NCBI GenBank assembly: GCA_025765615.1
Contig: JAIVFJ010000008.1
Location: 186,001 to 250,000, forward strand
Source: Zopfochytrium polystomum
Taxonomy: Eukaryota > Chytridiomycota > Chytridiomycetes > Chytridiales > Chytridiaceae
Direction: 5' to 3'
Length of the DNA stretch: 64,000 bases
The notes beneath the pieces are model-generated. The model had not been told where the DNA came from, made no database searches, and saw nothing but the letters and a program-made list of their open reading frames with translations. Positions 23,062 through 33,612 of the stretch are shown piece by piece. Position 1 is the stretch's first letter. Every line of letters begins with the position of its first letter. Made by a program: the position numbers and the translations under genes.

Positions 23062-26000
23062 TCAAGTTTCACCCGGTCGAGCGTCATCCGCACTTTCGAC
23101 AGTCGCATCAGTACCAGCTGGCCATTGCGCTTCTTCGTTACCTGCCTCTGCCGTTGAAGGGAGTCCCGTCTGTACAGCGGGCGGCTTCACGAGCACAATA
23201 TTAGGTGAGGTGACTGCTGGTACTCCTATCTGAGGAGGAGGATAGTACACGGCACCACCGGCCGGTGCCACGTACATTGGGCCCGTCGCTGCGTAAGACG
23301 GAGAGTACGCGAGCGGATACCCATCTGAGGGAACCATTAAACCACCCTCTGTCATCAGTAGCACATGACCAGAGCCTGTAAACACTGGTTGCAAAAGTTG
23401 CTGTTGGGGATGATAGTAGGCGGCCTGCGAAGGATCCAGAGGGTGTGCATAAAGCATCGGGTGCAGCGGATGCTGCAGAACAGGGGTCGGCGAGGTCGAA
23501 GTATTTGTTGACGGTGAGCCAAGTACGAGGTAGGCGGGTCCCGACGGCGAATGTGGGTACGGTGGGGGTCGGCTGCTTCGCCTGCCACGGCCACCACCTC
23601 TTGGGTAGTACTGCGGTATTGGAGTTGCGTCCTGCTCCGTGGAATGGAGAACGCCATCGTCGACAATTTCCTCAGCAGTTTCAGCCAGGGACTCGGGCTG
23701 GTAAGAGTATTTCTGGCTTCGAAAACTGGAGCCGGAGTGCGAGTTTGAAAGGTGGTTCGCATTCTGAAAAAAAGGTCAGCTGTCAATCTCTCGGATAAGT
23801 CGAGTCACAGACCGATTCCATGACGTCTCCGAGCGTTTGGTCAGATGAACTCGAGCCGGACGGTGTCCCCATGGCGTCACCTACCGTGGAAGCGGAAGGA
23901 ACGAATTCGGGAGCATTTACCGCTAGCAATTGGATGGAAGGCTCACGTTTAAAATAAAAACCCTAAATACAAACGAGCTCACCGTTCTTAAGTATCTGAG
24001 AACCATCCCCGCCGGCCTTGTCTCCAGTAAATCTTCCATGTCTGTCAACGTCATACTTCTTACTACCTCTGACAGGTGGACTAATTGTGCCGTCCCCAAC
24101 TCCTTCCTGTAAGTCTTTCGTGAAATCCGCATTCCCCACATAAGATTTGGGGCCTCGTAAACCAAGTGATGACGAGCCCCCCCATCCACGCCCACCCCGC
24201 CGATTCCAGACACTTGAAGGGCGATCAAACCCACTTCGTGAAGCATACCTCCCATCCTCTGCGCCATCTGCGGCTCTTTCGTTTCCATTGAAGGTTCCAA
24301 AGGATTTCGCACGTCTGGGGCCATGCCAAGGTGCACTTTGTGTAGAATTGACAAGCTCCGATTCCTCCTTGTTCACGGGGAGCTGACTCGGTGCTGATTG
24401 GGTCGGATTAGGATTGCGCGGGTGAAAATTTGGTGTTGATACGCGTGGTCGCAAGCCACCTCGATGAGCGGAATTGAAGCTTGCGGCATCGTTCAGACCC
24501 TGTGGTAAGTCGGGTCACTGTAAGCGATGAAGAATGAAAAGCTACTTGTGATTCCATCCGAACCTCATTTTTGTAGCCACGGCGTGATTGAGACGAATCA
24601 GCAGGAGTCAACGTTTCCTCAAACCGGTCGTGTGTCCAAGGAAGATCAGCCGGACTTTCTGAATAGGATTCAACTTTACTTGAGCGAGGGCGGAGGAATG
24701 GTCGAGGCGGAGCTTGCTCGGACTGCGATGAGCTCCCTGTTGCATTGGCATCTGACCGCTTGTAGGGCGGAAAAGAATGAGGGGATTCGCCTTGAGCATC
24801 CACCGGGATGGTTGCCTCTTTCGATTTGTCAGGTATGTGTGGATTCTCAGACAGCCGTTGAGCGCGCTGTGCCCGCAGCTTTTCACTGTACGGTCGCCAA
24901 TCTTCGCGAATTCGAGGAGGAGGCCCTCTGCTTCGAGTCTTTCCTTCGATTGGGGGAGCTGCAGAATCGGCCGCAGAATCGGTCGCAGAATCTTTTGACT
25001 CTCCATTTACATCGAGCTCACTTCCAACCCGCGATTGAAGAGACATTTTCGCAAGGTTGGAGGTAAGGGAATCCAAAGAGCTCGACGATGTGTGCTGCGC
25101 GGGATTCGGCCGAGTCTCCGACTCAGATTTCTGCGGAGTATCATTGGTTCGATTTGATTTACTAGCGATCGTCCATTCATCGACTTCGTCCCTTGCGTTG
25201 ATGGCTTCCACCCAATCTTGCAGTTGACTATCTCGATTTGACGATTGAGTATGTCCACTTGATCCACGCCCTCGACCGCGGCCGCCACGATGCGTGAATT
25301 CACGAGTGTCATGCTGCCAATAGCGAGGTCGATGAGAGTTGGGCGAGTCGCTGCGAAATCCTTGACCATAGTCTCCACTTCGAGCAGCGTCCGCCTTCGC
25401 GTCTGTCGAGGAAGATGAAGCGTCTGCCTTAGCCTGTGCTCCTGAATGTGCTCTTGATGAAGAGTGCCCATATCCAGAGCCACTAGCTCCTCCCCAACCG
25501 CGACCAGAAGACGAGGATCCAGGCAAGCCCCTTGTGTCGTCAGCCCAACGAGGAGTGGACTGTGTGTGAGCAGCTCTTGCTTTTCCACGGCCGCCACGAA
25601 GTGCTCTCTTAGCCCCGCGAACTCCACTAATTGCAAACCCACCACGACCACCTTTTAGCGATGGATCGACTGAGTTGGGCTGGAAGGACTCCGAAGTGGA
25701 AATGCCGGTGCTTGCGATGGGCGGCTCTAGGTCAGGCTCATCACCCTCGCCACCATGGTTACCTGTGCTAGAAATCCCGCCATCCTCTTCGCCTTCAAGA
25801 AGTTCCTCTTCAACCTCCTCAAATTCATCATCGTCCTCCTCCTCTTCTTCAAGGACTGATTCGGATGCGGAGGCGGAGGTGTCCGAGGCTGTTGCGTCCG
25901 AAAAGGCACCGTCGTCATCTTCGCCTTCCAACTCATCCCTCCGCCTTCGCGCTGCTAAGAGACGATTCCGGGGTTTGCGATGCTTCGTGCTAGTTCGATG

Positions 26001-26247
26001 GGCGGAGGATTTTTGCGGGGGGACTGACGGGTGGTGTGTCGAAGTCGACGATCGCGCTGTGGCGGTCCAAGCGTTTCAGACAAGACAGAGCCACGCGCGC
26101 CTAGCGCACAAAAGAGAGCTCACCAAGGGCAACACTATCGCCATCTGCGTCGACCATACTTGAAACGGAAGCCGAGGTTACAGATCCATCTTCTGCGGGG
26201 GGCGGCGATATGATGGGCGATGTAGGAACGACCTGTGTGGTAGCCAT
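23062..26247 (-). CDS. Barentsz (CASC3/MLN51)-like RNA-binding protein with RGG repeats and PAM2 motif
   Basis: Start at 26247 (MATTQVVPTSPIISPPP). After an intron near 26125-26100 a strongly acidic stretch follows (SVLEEEEEDDDEFEEVEEEL), then RGG-rich segments. Two pieces resemble the exon-junction-complex Btz motif: RPRYWQHDTREF and, about 240 residues later, LPWTHDRFEETL. Family members have a similar F/Y-x-HD-x-R followed by W-x-HD-K/R-F-E. Further exons give more RGG sequence, then LAVNAPEFVPSAS, close to the PABP-binding PAM2 motif. The tail is Pro/Gln/Tyr-rich. It probably binds mRNA and links to poly(A)-binding protein. The Btz call rests on two short motifs plus the acidic N-terminus, so a generic RGG/PAM2 RNA regulator is the alternative. 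About five introns. Confidence 0.5.
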
Positions 26248-26314
26248 TTCCAAAACTGAATCCCAGTGCCTTTGGCGATGAAGGAAAACGAGCTGACAAG
26301 GGGCCACTTCCAAA

Positions 26315-27642
26315 ATGTTGTTCGATCGGTTGTGCCCCTCCCCCCACTGGGCAAGATGCATTCATCGCGGGAAGCTCTCTTCTCCAAGTTTTCGGCCACC
26401 GTGTCCTGTCCGCGTTGGACCAATCGAGCTTCCATTGTCGGTTGCAGTACGCTGCACGTCTTCATTGCGCAAAAAGTCCGAGGAAAAGCGTCCAACAGAG
26501 GGAGAAAGGATCAAGTCTGCGCTGCCCACTTCGGAGAGCGACGCATTGAGTATCCCTCCCACCTTTCTTCTCGCGAAGTCTCTCCGTGACTACAAAAGAC
26601 CTATCGACGTTACTGGCTATTGGATGTCCGAAAAGTTGGACGGTGTGAGGGCACAGTGGAGTCCAGACAGGAGGGCCTTTATCTCGCGGCTTGGGAACGT
26701 GTTCACCGCCCCAGATTGGTACACTTCTGTCCTTCCTCAAATACCTTTGGATGGAGAGCTATGGGTTGGGCGAGGATTATTTTCTGAAACCGTGTCGATT
26801 GTGAAGGTTGTTATTTAATGAGTGTTAAATAACTTTTTTGACCCAAAAGTGTAGACAATCGATTCCACAGAGTGGCACAAAGTCAAGTTCGTTGTAGGTA
26901 CCCCAGCAACTCCGCAAACCTCGCCGTACATTTCAATGATGCTCTCATCTTGTCAGGTTTTCGACGTCCCGGACGCATCTTTTGGTCCTTTCGAGGAGCG
27001 GCAGAGTGAAGTAAAGAAATTTATATCCAGTCTGCCTTCGTAAGTACTGCAATGCCAGAGTAGATGAACACTAATTCATACTTGCAGGGATTGCCAGCAC
27101 ATCGCGTGCATTGAGCAACATCGGTGCAGCGGCCAAGCACACCTTGACAAGTTTCTGAAGGATATTGAAGCATCCGGTGGAGAGGGTGTTATGCTTCGCG
27201 AACCTGGCTCGCTCTACGTGGGGAAGCGTTCAAGAACTCTCCTGAAACTGAAGTCCTTTTATGATGCTGAGGCTATTATTGTGGAGCATATTTCCGGCAC
27301 GGGTAAATTTTCTGGGCTTATGGGATCATTGAAGGTCAGCATGCCGTTGCTTAACCAATGCTGACTTATTCACTCTGTTGTCAGTAGTGCCGGATGGAGT
27401 GTGGGAACTCATTTCGCATTGGAACTGGCTTCACAGATTTTGAGCGGGCGAACCCGCCCCCGGTTGGTTCCATCGTAACGTACAGATTCTTCGAGTTAAC
27501 CAAAGAAGGTTTGTCTTGAGAACATTTGCCCAGTTCTTCACATTCGTTTGCAAATTCAAATAGGAATTCCTCGTTTTCCCTCCTTCGTGAGCGTACGCAT
27601 TGATGCGAAGGGACCAAAAGATGCTACCATTCGGCGCTCCTG
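26315..27642 (+). CDS. Small ATP-dependent DNA ligase of the LigE type
   Basis: Adenylation motif I is YWMSEKLDGVRAQW (the lysine of EKLDG is the AMP acceptor). RLGNVFTAPDW, LDGELWVGRG, FVVFDVPDASFGPFEER, GGEGVMLREPGS, RTLLKLKSFYDAEA and the OB-fold piece VGSIVTYRFFELTKEGIPRFPSF follow in family order across about five introns. This is the minimal nucleotidyltransferase plus OB-fold layout with no DNA-binding domain, as in bacterial LigE rather than eukaryotic Lig I/III/IV. The first 60 residues are Arg/Ser-rich with almost no acidic residues and look like a mitochondrial leader. Role in organellar nick sealing is inferred. The start lies 67 bp from that of the divergent Barentsz-like gene. 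Confidence 0.82.
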
Positions 27643-27745
27643 ACGCGGCAATGGGAGCATGCCGCTAAAGGGCTCTCCGTTCCAAATGATGATCGAGACC
27701 AGTTGCAGCAAAGCAAAGAGAGACAATATTTTCGAACAATAAAAT

Positions 27746-29376
27746 TCAAGCATTCGCTGGCGCGAGGAACGAAGAAACAACCGAAACCGGTCGAATAACC
27801 GGATTGGGCAAAAATCGCATCTTTCTCCGCCAAGCTCGACGTCTTGTGAGGCTTGCCATGTTCGACCTGCTCTTGGGCGAGTTCCATACGTGATCGGTGT
27901 ACTGCCAACCTTCTTCGTCAACGTCGGCCCAAGCCGTGTCAAGCGTCCAGTCCGCGTCCACCCATTGCCACGATCCGATGTCAGAAGAGGGGAGCTCGAA
28001 GCTATCCTTGGACTGTCTTTGAATCCCACCCGTTTCGTCCGACCAAGGAGGGCGCTCCGTTCGAAGAAGGTGAGGTATCCACCCAAGACCTATCGCCAAT
28101 TTCAGGAAACAAAAGGCAAGGACGCATTGAGACCTACCGGCCCACCACCGCTGGTTTTCAAACAAAACAAAGTCAACAAGAGTCCCAGATGGTCCAACAG
28201 CTGCCGCAGCTAAGCTTTCTCTGAATACATCGACACGCTCCTGGATTCCGCGCATAAGAGCGGGGGGAAGCGTCGTGCTTGCAGCTCTAAATAAGGATGT
28301 GTTTGCTGCAAACAACGACAGGCCGAGCCCAAGAGCGATGTAATTGATGGGTATGTAGGAAATGGCCGCAATCACGACGCCTGCAGAAACGACGGTAATG
28401 GAGCTGACTCGGATGGTCCTGTCGGGATCCGACCAATCGAGGAGAGCCAAAAGGCTTGCTACCTTGCCATGAATTTCACAAAACAGTCCCATCTGGTTTT
28501 GAATGAACTGCATGTTCCGCAAATACTCCGTGGAGGTGGCGGCGATCGAGGGAAGTTGGGTGGGTGAAGCTCCTGTGACCTCTCTCTTTGTTTTATCGTA
28601 GTATTTCTTGGATATAAAATATATCACACCACATTGAGGCAATATTATGAGGATAGTCGGAAAGAGGCCTAGAATCAAAAGCAGTCATCAGCGTTCACAA
28701 CAAATGCACGATGGTCATACACAGAAATACGAATCCGAGGAGCGCAACTAAGGTTCTCGCCGGATCCCTCCACATTAGAATGTCTTCGGTCCCTTCCAGA
28801 GCGTGGACGACTGGACCGAGGCGAGTAACGAAACGCGTGAAATTTCTCGGGGTTGTCGTAAGAAGGTTTAAAGGTGGATCTGCTGTCGGGTTCACGTAAA
28901 CGGACAAGCTTGAGCAGAATTCTTAAAATGACATCATTTAAGAAAATCACGTGCCTTGATTGCTGAGTTCCGATTCAGTTGCCTGCGGGGCAAGAGAGGA
29001 AGTGGACGAGGAAGACGAGGGAGGTAGCACTTCTGTTGCTCCAGCGATTGACGGAACCGACCTGTCGGTGCTGGATGGGGACTTCATTCGGGGTGGTCCG
29101 GGACAAGCTGTGGCAACTAGTGGAACGCACTTCCCGTGGGCATTGAAGCCACAACGACAATGGTATCCCTGTCGCACGATCCCCCACAGAAACTTTCCGC
29201 CTGACGAAGGAATCAGCATATGCGAAATGGTTTGCCGCACCCAATTCGCAGGCGCGATCCGATTTGCGTGAGGTGGATATTAGTCATGGAAGGTCGTCCT
29301 ACGAATCTTACTCACAGAGATTGCAGTGAGTGGGTTGCGTCAGTGTCCAGACTTGGAAGTCATGACCGTCCGCCAT
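27746..29376 (-). CDS. C1 zinc finger plus Pex24/dysferlin-domain membrane peroxin
   Basis: Start at 29376: MADGHDFQVWTLTQPTHCNLC. After an intron (about 29324-29250) comes GGKFLWGIVRQGYHCRCG, then FNAHGKC; together these form a C1-type finger. A Ser-rich linker leads to LLTTTPRNFTRFVTRLGPVV and a membrane region (ARTLVALLGFVFLC, intron, PTILIILPQCGVIYF, later VVIAAISYIPINYIALGLGLS), the Pex24/reticulon-like part. The N-terminal dysferlin motif is LFENQRWWAGRS followed by LRTERPPWSDETG. The C-terminal one is WQWVDADWTLD with DEEGWQYTDHVW and TRRRAWRRKM. Homologues (Pex23/30/31) sit in the ER at peroxisome-contact sites and regulate peroxisome number. A C1 finger would add lipid or diacylglycerol sensing. 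It ends 104 bp from the convergent ligase gene. Confidence 0.82.
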
Positions 29377-29469
29377 TTTTTTTCTGCATTTTCTTGCAAC
29401 ATTTCACGTGGCTCTGTTGCTCCGGGACCACAAGAGGAACCTTCAAGTCGTGATGGCGATTAATTCACC

Positions 29470-30106
29470 ATGGACCTACTCGCGACGACGCGCACAGAAA
29501 AAGAGTTCGAAGCAGCTGTCGAAACAACCGATTTCAACTCACCTGAATTCGAGGACCCCTTCACTTCACGATCCACTGTCCGAATGCACCACAGAAGCTC
29601 TCCAGGGTACTGCAGCGACAACATCATTCTTTGCGGCCAACCGCTGTTCGGAAACAACAGAGATCGGCCACGCCTTTCGTCAAACTTGCAGTCGCTCGGT
29701 TCAGAAAGCGAACGAACTGTACGTTCAGAGCACCCGCTCTTCGCGTTCGTAGCGGCGACGGCCCGAAGTCATGTCTCCTGCTAGCAATGGAGAAAAGCAA
29801 AAGTCCTGGGCAGATTGGCTATCTCGGGCGTGAGACGGTGGATTATGACAATCCTGGACAATTGTTTTGAAGCGACGCTACCCGCCTTTGTTCTTCCTAA
29901 CCCGTTGTCCTTGGCCTCGAGCAGAAAGTTCGAGGAACTTTCGCAACTAGTTTGGGTTCAAGGAGAGCTTGAGTCGGCAAAAGCATTCTCAAGGTCATGC
30001 CAGGCGACACCTTCGCATTCGGTTTCATCTGGCGGGCATTGTTTTCTGGCGCGTTTATCATCTTCAAGTTGTTTATTCACTTTGTAACTGGGGGAGCTTA
30101 GCTTCA
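29470..30106 (+). CDS. Hypothetical small protein, possible C-terminal membrane segment
   Basis: Not recognised. An ATG at 29470 opens a 104-codon frame, MDLLATTRTEKEFEAAVETT onward, ending at 29784. If an intron at about 29720-29785 is removed, the frame continues WRKAKVLGRLAISG and LPAFVLPNPLSLASS. A further intron near 29948 would join GKSILKVMPGDTFAFGFIW and the hydrophobic ALFSGAFIIFKLFIHFV, ending at 30106. That hydrophobic tail favours a small membrane protein. The start lies 93 bp from the divergent peroxin start, matching the spacing of other head-to-head pairs here. The splice model is tentative. Confidence 0.35.
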
Positions 30107-30781
30107 ACTTGCTGAAGCCTTGTCTCGATGATCTCTCAGCCTACGGGATAAATTTGCTAATAATATCATCCAATGTTGTAGTATCCTACGCAAGCAGCTT
30201 CAAATATTTGAGAATAGTGAAGGAAGCTCCCAAAATACATATTTGCGCAGCTTAGTTCATCGGCTATCTCCTTTCGCCCCTTGTTGTTCTTTAATTCTGG
30301 TTAGTTCTGCGATGAGGTTTTAAGCGGTTTTAGAACAGTTTAGACATTTTCTCTCCTACAAGAGGGTGCCAAAATCAAACCACCCTGCGTGAGTAACCTC
30401 AAGACAGTCAGGCGTTAGTTAAAGGGGATGGGGGTTAGTTTGCGATAAGTACTTCCCTTGTGGTCGTGGGTTTCGGCGGCCCGGTCATGGCCCGGAGAAG
30501 CGAGGTATACAAATAATTGACTTTCTATTCTTACCTTCAGGAAGTTAACTCGGCAAGGCTAGCTTCACGGCCTCGGTGATCCAAACTTGCAGCGTCCACA
30601 AGGGCAGCGGACCTCAAAAGGGAGGCGAGAAGGAAGCGACGAATAGTGCTTAGTCTCATAACATACAAAAAAAAAAAAAAAAAAAAAAAAAAAGGTGGTA
30701 GAGTACACGGCAAACTTTGGTGGATTGCATGTTCCAGTACAGCACTTTGCTTCTGTGGCGTTTGCATGGGTATAGATATAG
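30107..30781. other. Intergenic region with poly(A) tract
   Basis: No gene seen. A 27-nt A run at 30667-30693 lies 90-175 bp upstream of the ubiquitin-protease start candidates. It may be a nucleosome-excluding promoter tract or the tail of an old retroposon. Confidence 0.5.
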
Positions 30782-33539
30782 GTGATTACGCGTTCTCGTG
30801 TCCTGCGAATTGAATTCATTACACTCATGACGTGGTGTTTAAAAATTTTGACATTCCACGGATTGCGGATGGTTCGCTCGATTCACCACACTGCAACTGA
30901 CCAAGGATCGACTAGCCAGTCGTCTTCAAATTTTTCTCGTTTTGGAGGACTCGGGGTTGGCATCGGGCGACCAAATGCCGAGATCGAATCAAGGCCGAGT
31001 GACGCTGCGATGATGAAAACGTCGCGATCTGTGACGCTGAAACAGTACGGATCGCCATCACTTCTTTCGGACGCGGCAAGCTTTTTCGACGGAACCACAC
31101 TGAAGAGAGATTATTCTCCATCGCGGTATGCGAGCTCCCGAGATTCGGACTTGACTGTGGAACGCGGCGAGGACCGTCCGAAGTTTATTGGTTCGCGCAA
31201 AGTCCGTGCAACCGACCCTCAGCCTCTAAGTAACTCAGGACCTCAGAACCAGCCGACCTTCGTTGCTTCAAATCTGCAAGCTCGACGGCGTCGTCTATTA
31301 AGTGATTCATCGTCAAGCTCCCTCGCATCTGTTTCACGGACACAAACTTCGATTGTCAGCTCACCGACTTCAGCCTCCGGATCAACTGTATTAACCGAAT
31401 CAAAGCGATTTTCACGCCTCACTCTCTTAACACGACCGATATCAGAACCGGTCACTGGAAACTCGCGATCATCCTCTCGCACCAGCAAAGAAAGTGCGAA
31501 AAGACGCCTTCATGAAGACAAAGGAGGTGCTGACCAGACGCCCAGATCATCGAGGGAGGATGTAAGAATGGGACTCAACAAGATGGAAATTCTTTCAGGA
31601 AAGCCGTCGGAGACAGACGAAAGACAGCGTGCTGATCTGAAGAAACTCAGCACCTCCATACGGAAGTCGGTTTCGGCGGGACTGGCTCCTGACTTCTGCA
31701 CCAAAAACGGAGGGAGTCAAGCCTTCGTTCCGCACTTGAAGTCTTCACAGTCCTCTCTATTGCAGTTGGCGAAAAGCGAACGGCATTTTGGATCAATAAG
31801 CTCTCTCGTTGGGGAAGGTCACTGGTGTTAGATGCTGCCGACGTGGAGAGTTGATTTAGATTTGTTTAGACTCGCATAGATTGCGCTATCATCTTGAGAT
31901 TCAACACCTTCTCAAGAGTCCTGTACCCAAACGCAGCGAGTCATTGCAGGTGCTACAGTTGTTGAGGTGCTTTTGGAGATTGATGATTAACTTTATTTTT
32001 AAGTTTCTTTTAGAAAAACGTCCAACGGAGCCTAGAGCCTTGGTGGGCCTCGATAATTTGGGAAACACTGTGAGATATTTTATTCGTGGGATTTTGTGTA
32101 ACACTGCAAAGACAGTGCTTTATGAACTCGATCCTCCAATGCATTCTGTCCACGGATATGCTTGTCGGATACTTCTTCCTGGGTGCTTACAAGAAGGACA
32201 TCAACAAGAGGAGTCCAATGAAGGGGCAGCTGGCGATAGGCAGGATGAATGTGACTTTCATTTGAATGCCTTCTTATTCTTCGGTTTTCAGCCTTCGCTA
32301 ATCTTGTCAACGAGGCCATGAAGCACTACGGGCTTTCCAAAAGTATTGCACCATCTCAATTCAAACGCCAAATCGAGCAGTGGGCTCCACAGTTCGCTGG
32401 ATATAAGTGAGATCCTGGCGTGGCGAACAGGAATTTAATAGTATTTACATTTCCTTCCGTGGTCGGAAAATTAAGCCAGCAGGATAGCCAAGGTAATGTT
32501 TAAGCTCTGCCTTCCAACCCATCCTCAGAATGCCACATTTGCAGAGTTTTTGCGCTTCATGCTTGATGGCCTCCACGAGGACTTGAACCGCGTGCAGGTT
32601 CGTCCAAAATTTACCTACAAAGATAGCGATGTGGACGTGTTAAGGTATATGCACAATGCGCGTTCTCCTCTGAGGCAAAATCTGCAGTTCCAGCGACAAA
32701 GCTACGCTCTCGTGGAATCGGTACCACGCTGTGAGCAGCAGTCTCGTTTTTGGTGGGTAGTCGAAGCTTTTACGGTGAACTCTAACTTTAACTTCGAACA
32801 AGACCTCTTTGGAGGCCAACTCCAAAGCACTGTGAAGTGTCTTGGCTGCGGTGCGCAGTCCACGACCTTCGACATGTTTTGGGATTTGTCACTGCCTATT
32901 CCCAAAGTTTATCAGCGCTCTCGTTTGGAAAACATGGGGACCAAATCGCAGCAGTGTTCCATTGTCGAGTGCCTTGCCGAATTCGCTCTGGAGGAACTGT
33001 TGGACGAATTGTACCAATGCGACGCGTGCAAGTCACGACAGAAAGCCAGCAAGTGTCTCCGGATTCATCGCTGTCCAGAGATCCTCGTACTACGTCAGTA
33101 CCGTCCATGTGTTTCCCTTTTGTTTTTAATGTTCACAGACGTGTTCGACGATAGATCTCAAAAGGTTTTTATTCACGGCTTACAGTCGAGATAAGATCGA
33201 AACGAACGTGCAATATCCAATCCGAAATTTGTCTCTCGAACCAATCATGAGCGGTACCCCAGGTTAGAACGTATCACATGTTTCATTGAAACTCCCACTC
33301 AACGAAGCGAATTTAAAGGTAGGGATCACTTGACATACTACGATCTCTTCGGCGTTTCGAACCATATGGGGGGTATGGGTGGAGGTCACTATATAGCTCA
33401 TTGCAAAAATTCCGATGATGGGCAATGGTACCAGCGGAATGATTCTCGCGTATCCTCATGTTCAGAACTTGCCCTTACGCAGATGGGATCATCTGCATAC
33501 GTGTTGTTCTTTCAAAAGAAGCGCAACGTGCCGGCGTGA
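30782..33539 (+). CDS. Ubiquitin-specific protease (C19 family, USP2/USP8-like)
   Basis: Deubiquitinase. The N-terminal 330-350 residues are Ser/Arg-rich and probably disordered; ATGs at 30782 and 30869 are both possible. After introns near 31820-32010 and 32071-32120 the Cys box forms: VGLDNLGNTCFMNSILQC. It is followed by FAGYKQQDSQEFLRFMLDGL (QDSQEF box, formed across an intron at 32494-32545). Zn-ligand pairs CLGCGAQSTTFDMFWDLSLP and YQCDACKSRQKASK follow. Then LVLHLKRFLFTAYSRDKIE forms across an intron near 33096-33152. The His box is GGGHYIAHCKNSDDGQWYQRND, and the protein ends just past SSAYVLFFQKK at 33539. All catalytic boxes are present, so it should be active. Substrate cannot be inferred. 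Confidence 0.9.
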
Positions 33540-33612
33540 CGCGATGAGTCATATCCTGTCGCCCCATTTTTACTAGTAGTAGTGGGTACTTCCTTCCTAG
33601 TCAACTTTCGAC

